Assembly (NCBI GenBank): GCA_030693065.1
Contig: JAUYBL010000011.1
Span: forward strand, 36,949 to 100,948
Direction: 5' to 3'
Source of the DNA: Methylococcaceae bacterium
GTDB lineage: Bacteria > Pseudomonadota > Gammaproteobacteria > Methylococcales > Methylomonadaceae
Length of the DNA: 64,000 nucleotides
The notes beneath the pieces were generated by a model. That model searched no databases. It was not told where the DNA came from and worked only from the letters and a program-made list of their open reading frames with translations. A program made the translations under genes and the position numbers. Below, one piece after another: positions 7,536-15,887 of the stretch (the stretch's first letter is position 1; each line of letters starts with the position of its first letter).

Positions 7536-8336
7536 ATGATCAGAAACATAAATAAAATTCCTTGGGGGCCAATAAGGTCTTCTCTTACAAAAAACTTTTC
7601 CTTTGGCGACATCAAGCTAATTGTTGGTTATACGGACATAGATATGTCACAACTAGCACACCTTGAACAAAAATCTACGGGTGGTGCTTCAAAATCACAG
7701 TTACTCAGTGCAATTGATGGTCAAATTGGTAATATGGATTCTAATAGCGCTGGAGTTGTTGCATCAATATGCTGTGAGGAAATGTTGATAAGGAAGCCAG
7801 ACCTTATTTATGAGCTAGAGCACGTTCTTTCACGGGTTGGCTGGAAGTTCTCTGGCACAACTCTTTTACCAGTTGAGATATTCGATATATCGGAACTGAA
7901 GGACATCCCTGAAAATGCGCATGAAGATATTCAAAAAGCATCGAGTAGATTGAGAGACGGTGATTTAAGCGGAGCTCTGTCTGCTTCATGCGGCGCACTA
8001 GATTCCGTAACAGGTGCCATATATCAAGAATTCAAGCTTGGTGATCCTAATAAGGCATCCTTCCAAGAGAGGATAAAAAGGTCAATAGATGCCATCTGTG
8101 CCAAGGAAATCTTGTTGAAGGAACTTCAAGACATAGGCTGGGGTGAATCAGACACTAAACCATTGGCCTCCAATCTCGAAGGCTCATTAAATCAAGCAGC
8201 GTTTGTTATGCAAAAGTTGAGATCAAACATGGGGGATGTTCATGGGTCAAAACCCGTTATTTCTGCGCTTGTTTATGACTCAATTAAATGGTCATTGCTA
8301 CTGCTCAGAATTTTGGTAACTCGCAAAAGCTTCTAA
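7536..8336 (+). CDS. Abortive-infection C-terminal (Abi_C) family protein
   Basis: A 266-residue protein. The C-terminal third (about 150-262) matches the Abi_C domain: a helix pair with A-L-D-S-V-T-G-A-I, then L-R-S-N-M-G-D-V-H-G and a hydrophobic end helix. The L-R-x-x-x-G-D-x-H-G motif is the signature. The N-terminal part is of unknown type. Related proteins are implicated in phage-induced abortive infection. Codon use is more AT-rich than in nif genes and the gene lies in an insert between nifV and nifS, suggesting transfer. The ribosome site is weak (AAGG immediately before ATG), so the start is uncertain. Confidence 0.65.
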   Translation: MIRNINKIPWGPIRSSLTKNFSFGDIKLIVGYTDIDMSQLAHLEQKSTGGASKSQLLSAIDGQIGNMDSNSAGVVASICCEEMLIRKPDLIYELEHVLSRVGWKFSGTTLLPVEIFDISELKDIPENAHEDIQKASSRLRDGDLSGALSASCGALDSVTGAIYQEFKLGDPNKASFQERIKRSIDAICAKEILLKELQDIGWGESDTKPLASNLEGSLNQAAFVMQKLRSNMGDVHGSKPVISALVYDSIKWSLLLLRILVTRKSF

Positions 8337-8360
8337 CAATCGCATGCACTCGGACCAAGT

Positions 8361-8433
8361 CGTAGGCTGGTTTAAAAACCCAACTTGAATGCTTGTGATG
8401 CTGGGTTTCGCTATCTCTCTACCCAGCCTACGG
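8361..8433. repeat. Inverted repeat CGTAGGCTGG / CCAGCCTACG
   Basis: Arms of about 13 bp enclose a GCTGGGTTTCGCT core and resemble the GATGGGTAGAGC family. It separates the Abi_C gene from the adhesin-E-like gene. Confidence 0.6.
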
Positions 8434-8502
8434 TCCTTCGTCCAGGCTAACTTGCCGTTGAAAACACCAATTTATTTAAATTTTTGCCGGACGATTAGAA
8501 TT

Positions 8503-9243
8503 ATGATTAAAAAATTACTTCCAATGTTTATGATGCTTTGCACCAGTAGTGCTGTTATAGCCGAGTGGATGAGTGTTGGGCTTACTAATAATGGGGATAT
8601 TGTCACTTATCTTGACTTAACCACCATGAATAAGTCTGGCAAAAAAGTTAATGTTCTTACACTTATTGATTTAAAAGAAGCTCGTTCCGAAGACAATGTA
8701 GATCCATATTTATCGTTAATTGGGAACGTTGAGTATAACTGCTTGAAAGAGACTTTTTCTTTTAAAACTTACAACGCATATTCAAAAAATATGGGACAAG
8801 GTGATGTAATTAAAAACTTTAATCTCACAAATAAAGATAATATTCCTGCCGCTCCTGGTTCAGTTAGTGGTGAACAGCTAAAAGTGGCTTGTGATAATTC
8901 TAATTGGTCTTTCGTTGGAACGACATCAGATGGAAGTTTTAGTGAATATTTAGATTTAAGCACTAAAAAGAGATCTGGTACGAAAGTTAAGATATGGGTT
9001 CTTCGGGACTTTAAATCAGAACAAGTTCTTAATTTGGGAGAAAAGCATTTATCAGTATTAATACAAGATGAATATGACTGCTCAAAAGAAACAGTATCGC
9101 TGTTACATGCCAAATTTTTTTCTGGGCATATGCGGCAAGGTGTTCTTGTTAGAAATATTGAAGATATTAATGGACATACAGACACTGTTACACCTAGCTC
9201 TACTGCGAGCGCTAAACTAAAAATAGCTTGTTTAAGACGGTAA
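8503..9243 (+). CDS. Secreted protein with two surface-adhesin-E-like domains
   Basis: A 246-residue protein with a signal peptide (M-I-K-K-L-L-P then a hydrophobic stretch ending A-V-I-A before E-W). Two similar halves follow, at about 20-125 and 133-245. Each starts with W-x-x-V-G-x-T and has a Y-L-D-L-(S/T)-T-x-x-K-S-G strand, a Cys-containing Y-(N/D)-C segment and a G-Q-G-(D/V) turn. This is the layout of the adhesin-E family, present as a tandem duplication. Codon use is AT-rich. The ATG at 8503 is chosen because the signal peptide starts there. Function unknown beyond a likely envelope or secreted location. Confidence 0.7.
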   Translation: MIKKLLPMFMMLCTSSAVIAEWMSVGLTNNGDIVTYLDLTTMNKSGKKVNVLTLIDLKEARSEDNVDPYLSLIGNVEYNCLKETFSFKTYNAYSKNMGQGDVIKNFNLTNKDNIPAAPGSVSGEQLKVACDNSNWSFVGTTSDGSFSEYLDLSTKKRSGTKVKIWVLRDFKSEQVLNLGEKHLSVLIQDEYDCSKETVSLLHAKFFSGHMRQGVLVRNIEDINGHTDTVTPSSTASAKLKIACLRR

Positions 9244-9312
9244 GGCAAAAGCCGACAGGCGTTTCGCCGAATGATGACAACAATAGATATCCAACATATA
9301 TTTATCCACCAT

Positions 9313-9332
9313 TCCCACGCCGAAGCGTGGGA
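9313..9332. repeat. Hairpin TCCCACGC-CGAA-GCGTGGGA
   Basis: A perfect 8-bp stem of the same family as the double copy at 28499-28600. It lies 15 bp past the 3' end of nifS and could act as an mRNA 3' hairpin, but no T-tract follows. Confidence 0.65.
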
Positions 9333-9347
9333 TGATAGCCGCTTTAC

Positions 9348-10556
9348 TTACGCATAAGTCGGCGCAAATGCCTTTTCAGGATCTGCCACTGGCCCATTAC
9401 CATCCCAATAAGGTGACAATTTCCGCAAGGTCGCAACAATTCCCGGCATCACTTTCAATACTTCATCGACTTCCGCCATGCTGTTGTAGCGCGAAAATGA
9501 AAACCTAATCGTGCCGTGCGCGGCGGTGTATGGAATATCCATCGCCCGCATTACATGTGACGGTTCCAATGAGCCAGAGGTACAGGCCGAGCCGCTGGAG
9601 GCCGCGATACCGGCCTTGTTCAACAGCATTAAAATTGATTCACCTTCGATATATTCAAACGCTATATCAGTGGTGTTAGGTAAACGGTTGTACATGTCAC
9701 CGGTAACAAAACAATGCGGAATGGCTTCGGTAATACCGCGTTCCAAACGGTCGCGCATGGCTTTGACTTTGGTGTTTTCATACTCGATAAACTCTAACGC
9801 CAATTCGCAGGCTTTACCCAAGCCGACGATTGAGGCGCTGTTTTCTGTCCCTGCCCGTCTTCCGCGCTCTTGATGACCGCCGCGTAGCAGCGGGCGAAAG
9901 CGTGTGCCGCGGCGCAGGTACAACACGCCGATGCCTTTAGGCGCATGTAATTTATGACCCGACACTGACAACATATCGATTTTGGTATCTTGCAGCATCA
10001 TTGGAATCTTGCCGACGGCCTGCACCGCATCGGTATGAAACATCACACCGGCGGCATTAGCCAAAGCCGCCATTTCAACGACCGGGAAAATGGTGCCGGT
10101 TTCGTTATTGGCCCACATCACCGTGACCAGCGCCACCTGATCGGATAGCAACTTTTTATACGATTCCAGGTTCAAGCGCCCGGCTTTATCAACAGGCATT
10201 CTGTGGATGGTGTAGCCTTCTTTTTCAAGATATTCACACACATTCAATATTGCCGGATGCTCTACCGTAGTAGTGATGATTTCTTTCTTATTCGGCTGGG
10301 CTTTGATTGCGGACAGAATCGCGGTGGAGTTAGATTCGGTGCCGCAAGAGGTAAAGATGATTTCCGAATCATGTTCGCATCCAATCAAGGCTTGAACTTG
10401 TTGCCGGGCTTGTTTAAGTCCGCGCGCCACGCCATCGGCGAATTTATGTATTGATGATGGATTGCCATATTGCTCAAGAAAATAAGGGATCATCGCATCA
10501 ACTACGATGGGGTCAACCTTGGTTGTGGCATTATTATCAAGATAAATATCGCTCAT
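9348..10556 (-). CDS. nifS: NifS, cysteine desulfurase
   Basis: A 402-residue class V PLP enzyme. The PLP-binding Lys lies near residue 200 in S-V-S-G-H-K-L-H-A-P-K-G, and the catalytic Cys near 324 in S-S-G-S-A-C-T-S-G-S. It takes sulfur from cysteine as a persulfide for Fe-S assembly on NifU. The ATG at 10556 overlaps the nifU stop (TGATG) and has GAGG 7 nt upstream, so it is preferred over a GTG one codon earlier. It is the last gene of iscA-nifU-nifS. Confidence 0.96.
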   Translation of the reverse strand: MSDIYLDNNATTKVDPIVVDAMIPYFLEQYGNPSSIHKFADGVARGLKQARQQVQALIGCEHDSEIIFTSCGTESNSTAILSAIKAQPNKKEIITTTVEHPAILNVCEYLEKEGYTIHRMPVDKAGRLNLESYKKLLSDQVALVTVMWANNETGTIFPVVEMAALANAAGVMFHTDAVQAVGKIPMMLQDTKIDMLSVSGHKLHAPKGIGVLYLRRGTRFRPLLRGGHQERGRRAGTENSASIVGLGKACELALEFIEYENTKVKAMRDRLERGITEAIPHCFVTGDMYNRLPNTTDIAFEYIEGESILMLLNKAGIAASSGSACTSGSLEPSHVMRAMDIPYTAAHGTIRFSFSRYNSMAEVDEVLKVMPGIVATLRKLSPYWDGNGPVADPEKAFAPTYA

Positions 10557-11461
10557 CACGCCACCTCAATATTGACCAATTTAGCCATTTCGGTTGCCGG
10601 GACGACTTTAATAAATTCGCCCATCACTTCCATCAAGCGTTGTTGAATGCCGGCAATGGTCATCGCAGCCATTTGGCAACCGTTACAGGCGCCGGTCATG
10701 TTGACGTAAGCAGTATTGCCGATGACTTCAACCAGTTCCACATCACCGCCGTCAGCCATCAGTGCCGGTCTTAAAGATTCCAGAACTTCCTCGATCTTTT
10801 TGATGCGTTGTAAATTGGTCAGTGGTGTTTTCACTGCGGCAATTTTTGCCGGGGCTTCTACCGGTGCTGCTGTTGGGTCAAATTTCTCGCCTTTTTCAGC
10901 CAGCACTTTTTCCAAAATGGCTTCAATGTCTTCATGGCAAGAGGCACAACCGCCGCCCGCTTTGGTAAAGTTGGTCACATCTTCAACTGTGCGCAATTTA
11001 TTGGCCCAGACCATTTCTTCGATCATCACCGCATCTATTGCAAAACATTTACAAATCAATGCGCCTTCTTCGTGATCGTCTTGCCATTCTTCACCGCGAT
11101 AATTGGCGATGGCGGCTTGTAGTGCTTCACGCCCCATCACCGAGCAATGCATTTTTTCGGGTGGCAATCCTTCGAGTTGATCTGCAATGTCCTGGTTGGT
11201 CACTTTTAACGCTTCATCAAGCGTCATGCCTTTAATGATTTCGGTTAATACTGATGACGATGCAATTGCAGAGCCGCAACCAAAAGTTTGAAAACCTGCT
11301 TCAAGAATGACCTCACTGTCATCATCAACCTTTAAAGTCAGCCGTAAGGCATCGCCGCAACTGATTGAACCCACTTCGCCTGTCGCATTGGCATCAACGA
11401 CCGCGCCCGCATTTTTAGGGTTGAAAAAATGCTCTTTTACTTTATCTGAATAGTCCCACAT
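10556..11461 (-). CDS. nifU: NifU, modular Fe-S scaffold
   Basis: A 301-residue protein with the full three-domain NifU plan. The N-terminal IscU-like domain has three scaffold Cys (I-S-C-G-D, F-G-C-G-S-A, H-C-S-V-M). The central BFD-like [2Fe-2S] domain has C-K-C-F and, about 30 residues on, C-A-S-C. The C-terminal Nfu domain has G-A-C-N-G-C. It builds [2Fe-2S] and [4Fe-4S] clusters for nitrogenase proteins with NifS. The ATG at 11461 starts the conserved M-W-D-Y-S sequence. The frame stays open upstream through a repeat, which should not be counted as coding. Confidence 0.96.
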   Translation of the reverse strand: MWDYSDKVKEHFFNPKNAGAVVDANATGEVGSISCGDALRLTLKVDDDSEVILEAGFQTFGCGSAIASSSVLTEIIKGMTLDEALKVTNQDIADQLEGLPPEKMHCSVMGREALQAAIANYRGEEWQDDHEEGALICKCFAIDAVMIEEMVWANKLRTVEDVTNFTKAGGGCASCHEDIEAILEKVLAEKGEKFDPTAAPVEAPAKIAAVKTPLTNLQRIKKIEEVLESLRPALMADGGDVELVEVIGNTAYVNMTGACNGCQMAAMTIAGIQQRLMEVMGEFIKVVPATEMAKLVNIEVA

Positions 11462-11486
11462 GGCTTTATCCTCGGAAATCGGTTTG

Positions 11487-11556
11487 TAGGATGGGTAGAG
11501 CAAAGCGAAACCCATCGTGTCGGTCTTAGATGGGTTTCGGCTATGCCTACCCATCA
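11487..11556. repeat. Palindromic repeat, GATGGGTAGAGC family, inside the iscA-nifU gap
   Basis: The arms GGATGGGTAGAGCAAAGCGA and a GGGTTTCGGCTATGCCTACC counterpart enclose a short loop. This is the same family as 672-720. It sits between iscA and nifU and would be transcribed as a hairpin within the operon. Confidence 0.7.
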
Positions 11557-11569
11557 ACGAATTTGTCAG

Positions 11570-11926
11570 TTATGAACAGGTTTTAGTTCCGGTGCCTTCA
11601 GCACTGGTATTAAATGAAGTGCCGCAAGCGCAACTTTTAGCCGCATTCGGGTTAGTAAACTTAAATCCTGAACCGTCGATGCTATCGAGAAAATCGACGT
11701 TCATGCCATCCAGCATCGGCAAACTGCCTGGATCGATAAATACTTTAACTTCACCGCAATCAATCACAGTGTCATCTGGTGTCTGGCTGGCTTCTAATTT
11801 CAACCCGTATTGATAGCCTGAACATCCGCCATCGGTGACTTCAATACGAAGACCGGCGGAAGGCATTTCCGAGCTGGCAATAAAACGGCCAACTGCGGTG
11901 ATGGCTTTGTCTGTGAGTGTAATCAT
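11570..11926 (-). CDS. IscA/HesB-type Fe-S protein (nif-linked)
   Basis: A 118-residue A-type carrier with the three conserved Cys (G-G-C-S-G-Y near 35, and S-C-A-C-G near 100). A-type carriers receive or repair clusters, and the nif-linked copy sits before nifU in Azotobacter as well. It is the first gene of the iscA-nifU-nifS operon, with a -24/-12 promoter and a NifA site upstream. The C-terminal tail after S-C-A-C-G is about 15 residues longer than the usual family end. Confidence 0.93.
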   Translation of the reverse strand: MITLTDKAITAVGRFIASSEMPSAGLRIEVTDGGCSGYQYGLKLEASQTPDDTVIDCGEVKVFIDPGSLPMLDGMNVDFLDSIDGSGFKFTNPNAAKSCACGTSFNTSAEGTGTKTCS

Positions 11927-11970
11927 CTTAAGTCTCCTAAAAGGGTTGGCATCGTTCTTGTAAATATCTA

Positions 11971-11988
11971 AAGCAACCTGTATGCCAT
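11971..11988 (-). promoter_or_regulatory. Sigma-54 promoter of iscA-nifUS
   Basis: The minus strand reads TGGCATACAGGTTGCTT, with GG-N10-GC spacing and a perfect TTGCT -12 box. It lies about 45 bp upstream of the iscA ATG, with a NifA site about 110 bp further upstream. Confidence 0.8.
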
Positions 11989-12094
11989 TTCGTTTCTAAT
12001 TGATTAATCGCTTGTTTAATAAGGCTTTAACAAAGCGGCGCGACAATAAACAACGTCCTTTCAGACAGGTTTTACGCACACACAAAACCCACAA

Positions 12095-12110
12095 TGTAAG
12101 GTTTGCTACA
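12095..12110. promoter_or_regulatory. NifA upstream activator site (TGT-N10-ACA)
   Basis: TGTAAGGTTTGCTACA is a perfect match. It serves the iscA promoter and also lies only 19 bp before the start of the divergent NifZ-like gene. Confidence 0.75.
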
Positions 12111-12128
12111 AACCAAAGGAGATAAATT

Positions 12129-12392
12129 ATGAAAATTGAAGACTTAGATATTGGCGATGTCGTTTATGCTGCAAAAACGATTATTGATGATGGCTCGATA
12201 CCCAACGGCGCCGAGGGTGAGATATTGGTCGAAGCAGGCACACGCGGAGTGCTTACGATGATTGGTCATGTCGAAGAAGAGCCCACCCGCAGTGTTTTTC
12301 TGGTGCGCTTTGAAGACAGGGAGATGAATCTTGGCAACCCGATTGGTTGTTGGGTTGAGGATTTGGCGATGGAGCCCAAGTTAATCAATTAA
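12129..12392 (+). CDS. Small NifZ-like protein
   Basis: An 87-residue acidic protein with a strong AAAGGAG site. It follows the NifZ repeat unit: D-D-G-S-I-P near 20, G-A-E-G-E-I-L-V-E-A-G-T-R-G-V-L, a V-F-L-V-R-F strand and G-C-W-V-E-D-L in place of V-G-C-R-x-E-E-L. It is half the length of the NifZ at 2859-3338 and probably a one-unit paralogue. It is divergent from iscA-nifUS, next to a NifA site, and upstream of the SagB-like gene by 51 bp. I found no good -24/-12 box for it. Confidence 0.7.
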   Translation: MKIEDLDIGDVVYAAKTIIDDGSIPNGAEGEILVEAGTRGVLTMIGHVEEEPTRSVFLVRFEDREMNLGNPIGCWVEDLAMEPKLIN

Positions 12393-12443
12393 CCTGTAAC
12401 ATTGCCCTTTTTGAAGATAGCTTTTCTCCGTGGATTTACCCCT

Positions 12444-14027
12444 ATGAATAAGCAAACAGATAGCGTCCTTAACTACCACAATCGCACCAAGCACCGCCTG
12501 GAGCGATACGCCAAAGGCCCGGAATCCATCGATTGGGAAGATCAACCCGACCAATTCCGGCATTTTTCTGGGTGCGATATTATTAAATTGCCCTTACCCG
12601 GCGTACAACTTGAACCCTTGTTTAGCGATTTGGATAATCCTGAAACCATAGCGGCAAAACCGTTAAACCTGACTAGTGCCGGTTTGTTAATGGAATTAGC
12701 CTTCGGTCTGTCGGCGTGGAAACAATTTGGACCCAGTCGTTGGGCATTACGTTGCAACCCATCCAGCGGCAACCTGCATCCGACTGAAGCTTATATGGTT
12801 AGCGCCGGTAATGATTTTATTCAATCAGGGGTTTATCACTATGTCAGCCACGACCATACGCTTGAACAGCGTTGCCAATTTGCGAGCATATTGCCCGATT
12901 CAGGCATATTGATCGGCTTATCTTCCGTCCATTGGCGGGAAGCTTGGAAATATGGCGAAAGAGCTTTCCGCTATTGCCAGCATGATATTGGTCATGCGCT
13001 GGGGGCATTGCGCTACGCGGCAGCGACGCTGGGCTGGTCGGTTGAATTGCTGGCCGAATGGTCGGATGAAGACATCGCCAAAGTATTAGGGCTTGATCGG
13101 GACAATTTCAAAAAACAGGAACATGAATCTCCCGATATTATTTGCCGGATTATTACCCATTCCGGAGACCAGCCTTTAGACGCCCAGACTCTGCTGGAAT
13201 CTGCGCAATCAGGAACCTGGGTCGGCAAAGCCGACAGCCTTCGGGCTTACCACATGTATAAGTGGCCGATCATTGATGAAGTCTCAATAGCCGCAAGCAA
13301 ACCGCGAACTGAAGAACCGGAATGGCAAGCCGTTCGACAGTCGGTTATAGAATCATCCTGCACAAAAACAGCAACGCATATCATCCGCCAACGCCGCAGC
13401 GCGCAACAGTTTGACGGCAAAATGCCGCCGATGCCGCAATTAGATTTTTACCGGATACTGGCTGCCGTGTTGCCGACCACCGCTGCATTCGAACTGTGGC
13501 GCTGGCCGCCGAAAATCCACCTGTTTATTTTTGTCCATCGCGTTGAAGGTTTAGCTCCCGGCGTGTACGCACTGCCGAGAGATCACGGTGCCCTGGCAAA
13601 ATTGCAAGCCGCGACCCTGGCTGATTTTGACTGGCAAAAAGTGTCAGAAACATTGCCGCTTTATCATTTGCTTGCAGGCGATTGCAAACAAATTGCCAAA
13701 ACTTTGTCTTGCCATCAACCCATCGCCAGCGACAGCGCTTTCAGCCTGGGGATGGTTGCGGAATTTAGCGAAACCATCCAAGCGGCGCCCTGGCTTTACC
13801 GCCGCTTATTCTGGGAATCCGGCCTGATAGGCCAAACTTTATATCTGGAAGCGGAAGCAGCGGGCTTTCGCGGTACCGGTATCGGCTGTTACTTTGATGA
13901 TGGCGTGCATGAAATTTTGGGGTTCAAGGACGATAAATACCAAAGCCTGTATCACTTTACGGTGGGTAAACCGTTGGAAGATTCACGACTGGAAACTTTG
14001 CCAGCTTATGGGCATTTAAAGACGTAG
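12444..14027 (+). CDS. SagB-type (nitroreductase-fold) dehydrogenase, tandem form
   Basis: A 527-residue flavoprotein of the SagB/ThcOx kind. The first half holds S-A-G-L-L-M-E-L-A-F-G-L-S-A and the family motif N-P-S-S-G-N-L-H-P-T-E-A-Y (FMN-binding region, about 110-120). The second half (from about 310, with R-R-S-A-Q-Q-F-D) is a second nitroreductase-like domain. SagB enzymes oxidise azolines to azoles in peptide natural products, but no YcaO, precursor peptide or transporter is here. Long two-domain forms occur widely with unknown substrates. It probably shares a transcript with the NifZ-like gene. I chose the ATG at 12444; an in-frame start lies 14 codons earlier. Confidence 0.8.
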   Translation: MNKQTDSVLNYHNRTKHRLERYAKGPESIDWEDQPDQFRHFSGCDIIKLPLPGVQLEPLFSDLDNPETIAAKPLNLTSAGLLMELAFGLSAWKQFGPSRWALRCNPSSGNLHPTEAYMVSAGNDFIQSGVYHYVSHDHTLEQRCQFASILPDSGILIGLSSVHWREAWKYGERAFRYCQHDIGHALGALRYAAATLGWSVELLAEWSDEDIAKVLGLDRDNFKKQEHESPDIICRIITHSGDQPLDAQTLLESAQSGTWVGKADSLRAYHMYKWPIIDEVSIAASKPRTEEPEWQAVRQSVIESSCTKTATHIIRQRRSAQQFDGKMPPMPQLDFYRILAAVLPTTAAFELWRWPPKIHLFIFVHRVEGLAPGVYALPRDHGALAKLQAATLADFDWQKVSETLPLYHLLAGDCKQIAKTLSCHQPIASDSAFSLGMVAEFSETIQAAPWLYRRLFWESGLIGQTLYLEAEAAGFRGTGIGCYFDDGVHEILGFKDDKYQSLYHFTVGKPLEDSRLETLPAYGHLKT

Positions 14028-14096
14028 ATATAAGGGTGGGCAACGCTTTTCTGCTCACCGTTTACAATACAAACTCACCATTGTGGCGCTCAGACC

Positions 14097-14246
14097 ATAG
14101 GATGTGCCGAGGCACGAGGCGCATCATTCGCGATTGATGCGCTTCACTACGTTCAGCACATCCTATAGTCCTGTCGGTCGGGCATGCTGTTTATGCCCGA
14201 CATCAATATGCGAAAAATGTTGGGCAACGAGAAGATGTTGCTCAAC
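14097..14246. repeat. Cluster of three inverted repeats
   Basis: There are three structures: ATAGGATGTGC (14097) paired with GCACATCCTAT (14156), the hairpin GTCGGGCAT / ATGCCCGAC (14177-14201), and GTTGGGCAAC / GTTGCTCAAC (14219-14246). They fill the space between the SagB-like gene and creA. No protein-coding frame is evident. Confidence 0.65.
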
Positions 14247-14310
14247 CTACACGACTTAACGGTAATGCTTGTCAGGAAAATGAAATTTTTGAATTTTTAG
14301 AGGATCTATT

Positions 14311-14778
14311 ATGAAAAACACCGTTGTTGTCAGCTTATTTTTACTGGTTTTCACTAACTCAGCCCTGGCCGATTTAATCGGTTCCGTTGATACCGACTTT
14401 AAACTTCTTGGGCCGGACAATAAAATAGTCATTGAAGCATTTGACGATCCGGACGTTGCGGGTGTGACCTGTTATATCAGCCGGGCGAAAACCGGCGGTA
14501 TCTCCGGAGCCGTCGGTGTAGCTGAAGACACTTCCGACGCGTCTTTGTCATGCCATCAAACCGGGCCGGTGAATCTTGATCCGAAAATCAAAGCGGGCGA
14601 GCGTGAGGGTGAGGATGTATTTAAAAAACGCACATCGCTTGTTTTCAAGTCGATGCAGGTCGTCAGGTTCTATGACAAAAACCGCAACACGTTAGTTTAT
14701 ATGGTCTACAGCGACCGGATATTAAAAGGCTCGCCGAAAAATAGTGTTTCCGCCGTGCCTGTCCTGCCTTGGCGTTAA
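14311..14778 (+). CDS. creA: CreA-family periplasmic protein
   Basis: A 155-residue protein with a signal peptide (about 1-20, ending S-A-L-A) and the CreA pattern: I-G-S-V-D-T-D-F, a V-E-A-F-D-D-P-x-V-x-G-V-T-C-Y-I-S core, S-C-H-Q-T-G and a final P-V-L-P-W. An AGAGGAT ribosome site precedes it. CreA's molecular role is not established. It ends tail to tail with rnfH, overlapping by 4 bp. Confidence 0.88.
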   Translation: MKNTVVVSLFLLVFTNSALADLIGSVDTDFKLLGPDNKIVIEAFDDPDVAGVTCYISRAKTGGISGAVGVAEDTSDASLSCHQTGPVNLDPKIKAGEREGEDVFKKRTSLVFKSMQVVRFYDKNRNTLVYMVYSDRILKGSPKNSVSAVPVLPWR

Positions 14779-15035
14779 CGTCTGCGCCGTTGCACTGTTT
14801 GCGGATCGGCGGTTATTTGGCGATAAATCTCCACCCTATCGCCATCCTTTACAGAGGTATCCAGCGCGGCAATTTTGCCGAATATACCCACTTTCTGGCT
14901 AGACAGGTTTATCTCGGGATAAAGTTTTAATAGGCCGGACAGGTTGATGGTTTCTTCTATAGTGCTGTTATCCGGCACTTCCAGCCGCATCCATAGTTGT
15001 CTATCGGATTCTGCGTAGCAAACTCCAACATTCAT
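14775..15035 (-). CDS. rnfH: RnfH-family ubiquitin-fold protein
   Basis: An 86-residue protein of the RnfH (UPF0125) family, with a ubiquitin/MoaD-like fold, a K-V-G-I-F-G-K segment, a D-G-D-R-V-E-I-Y-R motif and a basic C-terminus. It overlaps rnfE by 4 bp. Its biochemical role is unknown, but it is linked to nif-associated rnf clusters. Confidence 0.9.
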   Translation of the reverse strand: MNVGVCYAESDRQLWMRLEVPDNSTIEETINLSGLLKLYPEINLSSQKVGIFGKIAALDTSVKDGDRVEIYRQITADPQTVQRRRR

Positions 15036-15730
15036 AATTCCTCCTCAACAATCACAGGGGTTAATACGGTTACCGGTACTTTTCTCGTTGCCAATTTTTG
15101 GTCTATCAGACGTTTTCCGACGATCAAAAACCCCAGCATGATGAATCCGCCGGGCGGCAGCGCCATTAGTAAAAAGCCTTTATAGTTGGGGATAACGGTG
15201 ACTTCCAGAAACCTGAACGATTCGCCCAGCAACAATGAGGCATTGGCGAATACGGTGCCCGCTGCGCTGATTTCTCTTGCCGCACCGAGCGCGACCAGCA
15301 CAAGAAGGAAACCTAAGCCCATCATAAAACCATCCCACAAGGCTTCCTTGACCGGCTGCTTGGAGGCAAAGGCTTCGGCGCGGCCAAGTAATGCGCAGTT
15401 AGTGACGATTAACGCAATGAACAAGCCCAGCACTTTGTAGAGTTCGTGTGCCCAGGCATTCATTAAAATATCGACCAAAGTCACCAACGCGGCGATCAGC
15501 AAGACAAATATCGGGATGCGGATTTCACTGGGGATTAAATGCCGGGTGAGTGAAATCAGGCCGTTGGACGCGGTAATCACCACCAATGTAGCCAAGCCCA
15601 TGCCCAAGCCGTTGGTAGCGGTGCCGGTCACAGCCAATAACGGGCACAGCGCCAAGTTTTGGCCAAAGACAATATTGTTATTCCACAGGCCATCGCTGGC
15701 GATTTTGCGAAAGCTTTCTGAAAGAAACAT
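15032..15730 (-). CDS. rnfE: RnfE, membrane subunit of the Rnf complex
   Basis: A 232-residue integral membrane protein with about six helices, paralogous to RnfA, and with the conserved L-A-L-C-P-L-L-A and T-N-C-A-L-L-G-R-A-E-A segments. Rnf couples electron flow between NADH and ferredoxin to an ion gradient. In diazotrophs it is thought to run toward reduced ferredoxin or flavodoxin for nitrogenase. A REP-like repeat separates it from rnfG. Confidence 0.95.
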   Translation of the reverse strand: MFLSESFRKIASDGLWNNNIVFGQNLALCPLLAVTGTATNGLGMGLATLVVITASNGLISLTRHLIPSEIRIPIFVLLIAALVTLVDILMNAWAHELYKVLGLFIALIVTNCALLGRAEAFASKQPVKEALWDGFMMGLGFLLVLVALGAAREISAAGTVFANASLLLGESFRFLEVTVIPNYKGFLLMALPPGGFIMLGFLIVGKRLIDQKLATRKVPVTVLTPVIVEEEL

Positions 15731-15785
15731 AGCTATCTCCTTAAATATTAATGGCTTTCAACCCAACATGGGAAAGCAGGTTTAG

Positions 15786-15878
15786 CCGTTCGTGGTGAGC
15801 TTGTCGAACCATGAGCGGCTAAACCGCCCTTCGACAAGACTCTCCTGAGCTGAGTCGAAGGACTCAGGCTGAACGGTT
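15786..15878. repeat. REP-like repeat between rnfG and rnfE
   Basis: The arms TTCGTGGTGAGCTTGTCGAA and CTTCGACAAGACTCTCCTGA are followed by a GACTCAGGCTGAACGG end. It is the same family as 5201-5270 and would lie inside the rnf transcript. Confidence 0.75.
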
Positions 15879-15887
15879 TAACGTCAC

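Noticed and set aside
10556..11557. A longer NifU starting at 11557
   Set aside because: The extra 32 codons are translation of a palindromic repeat; the conserved protein begins at the ATG at 11461.
11930..12128. A plus-strand sigma-54 promoter for the NifZ-like gene
   Set aside because: The only GG-N10-GC match (about 12022-12036, AAGGC...AAGC) has poor -24 and -12 boxes; TTGGCATC...TTGT near 11945 lacks the -12 GC.
14177..14201. Strong hairpin as a terminator for the SagB-like gene
   Set aside because: The stem is good but no T-tract follows, and it sits within a cluster of similar dispersed palindromes.
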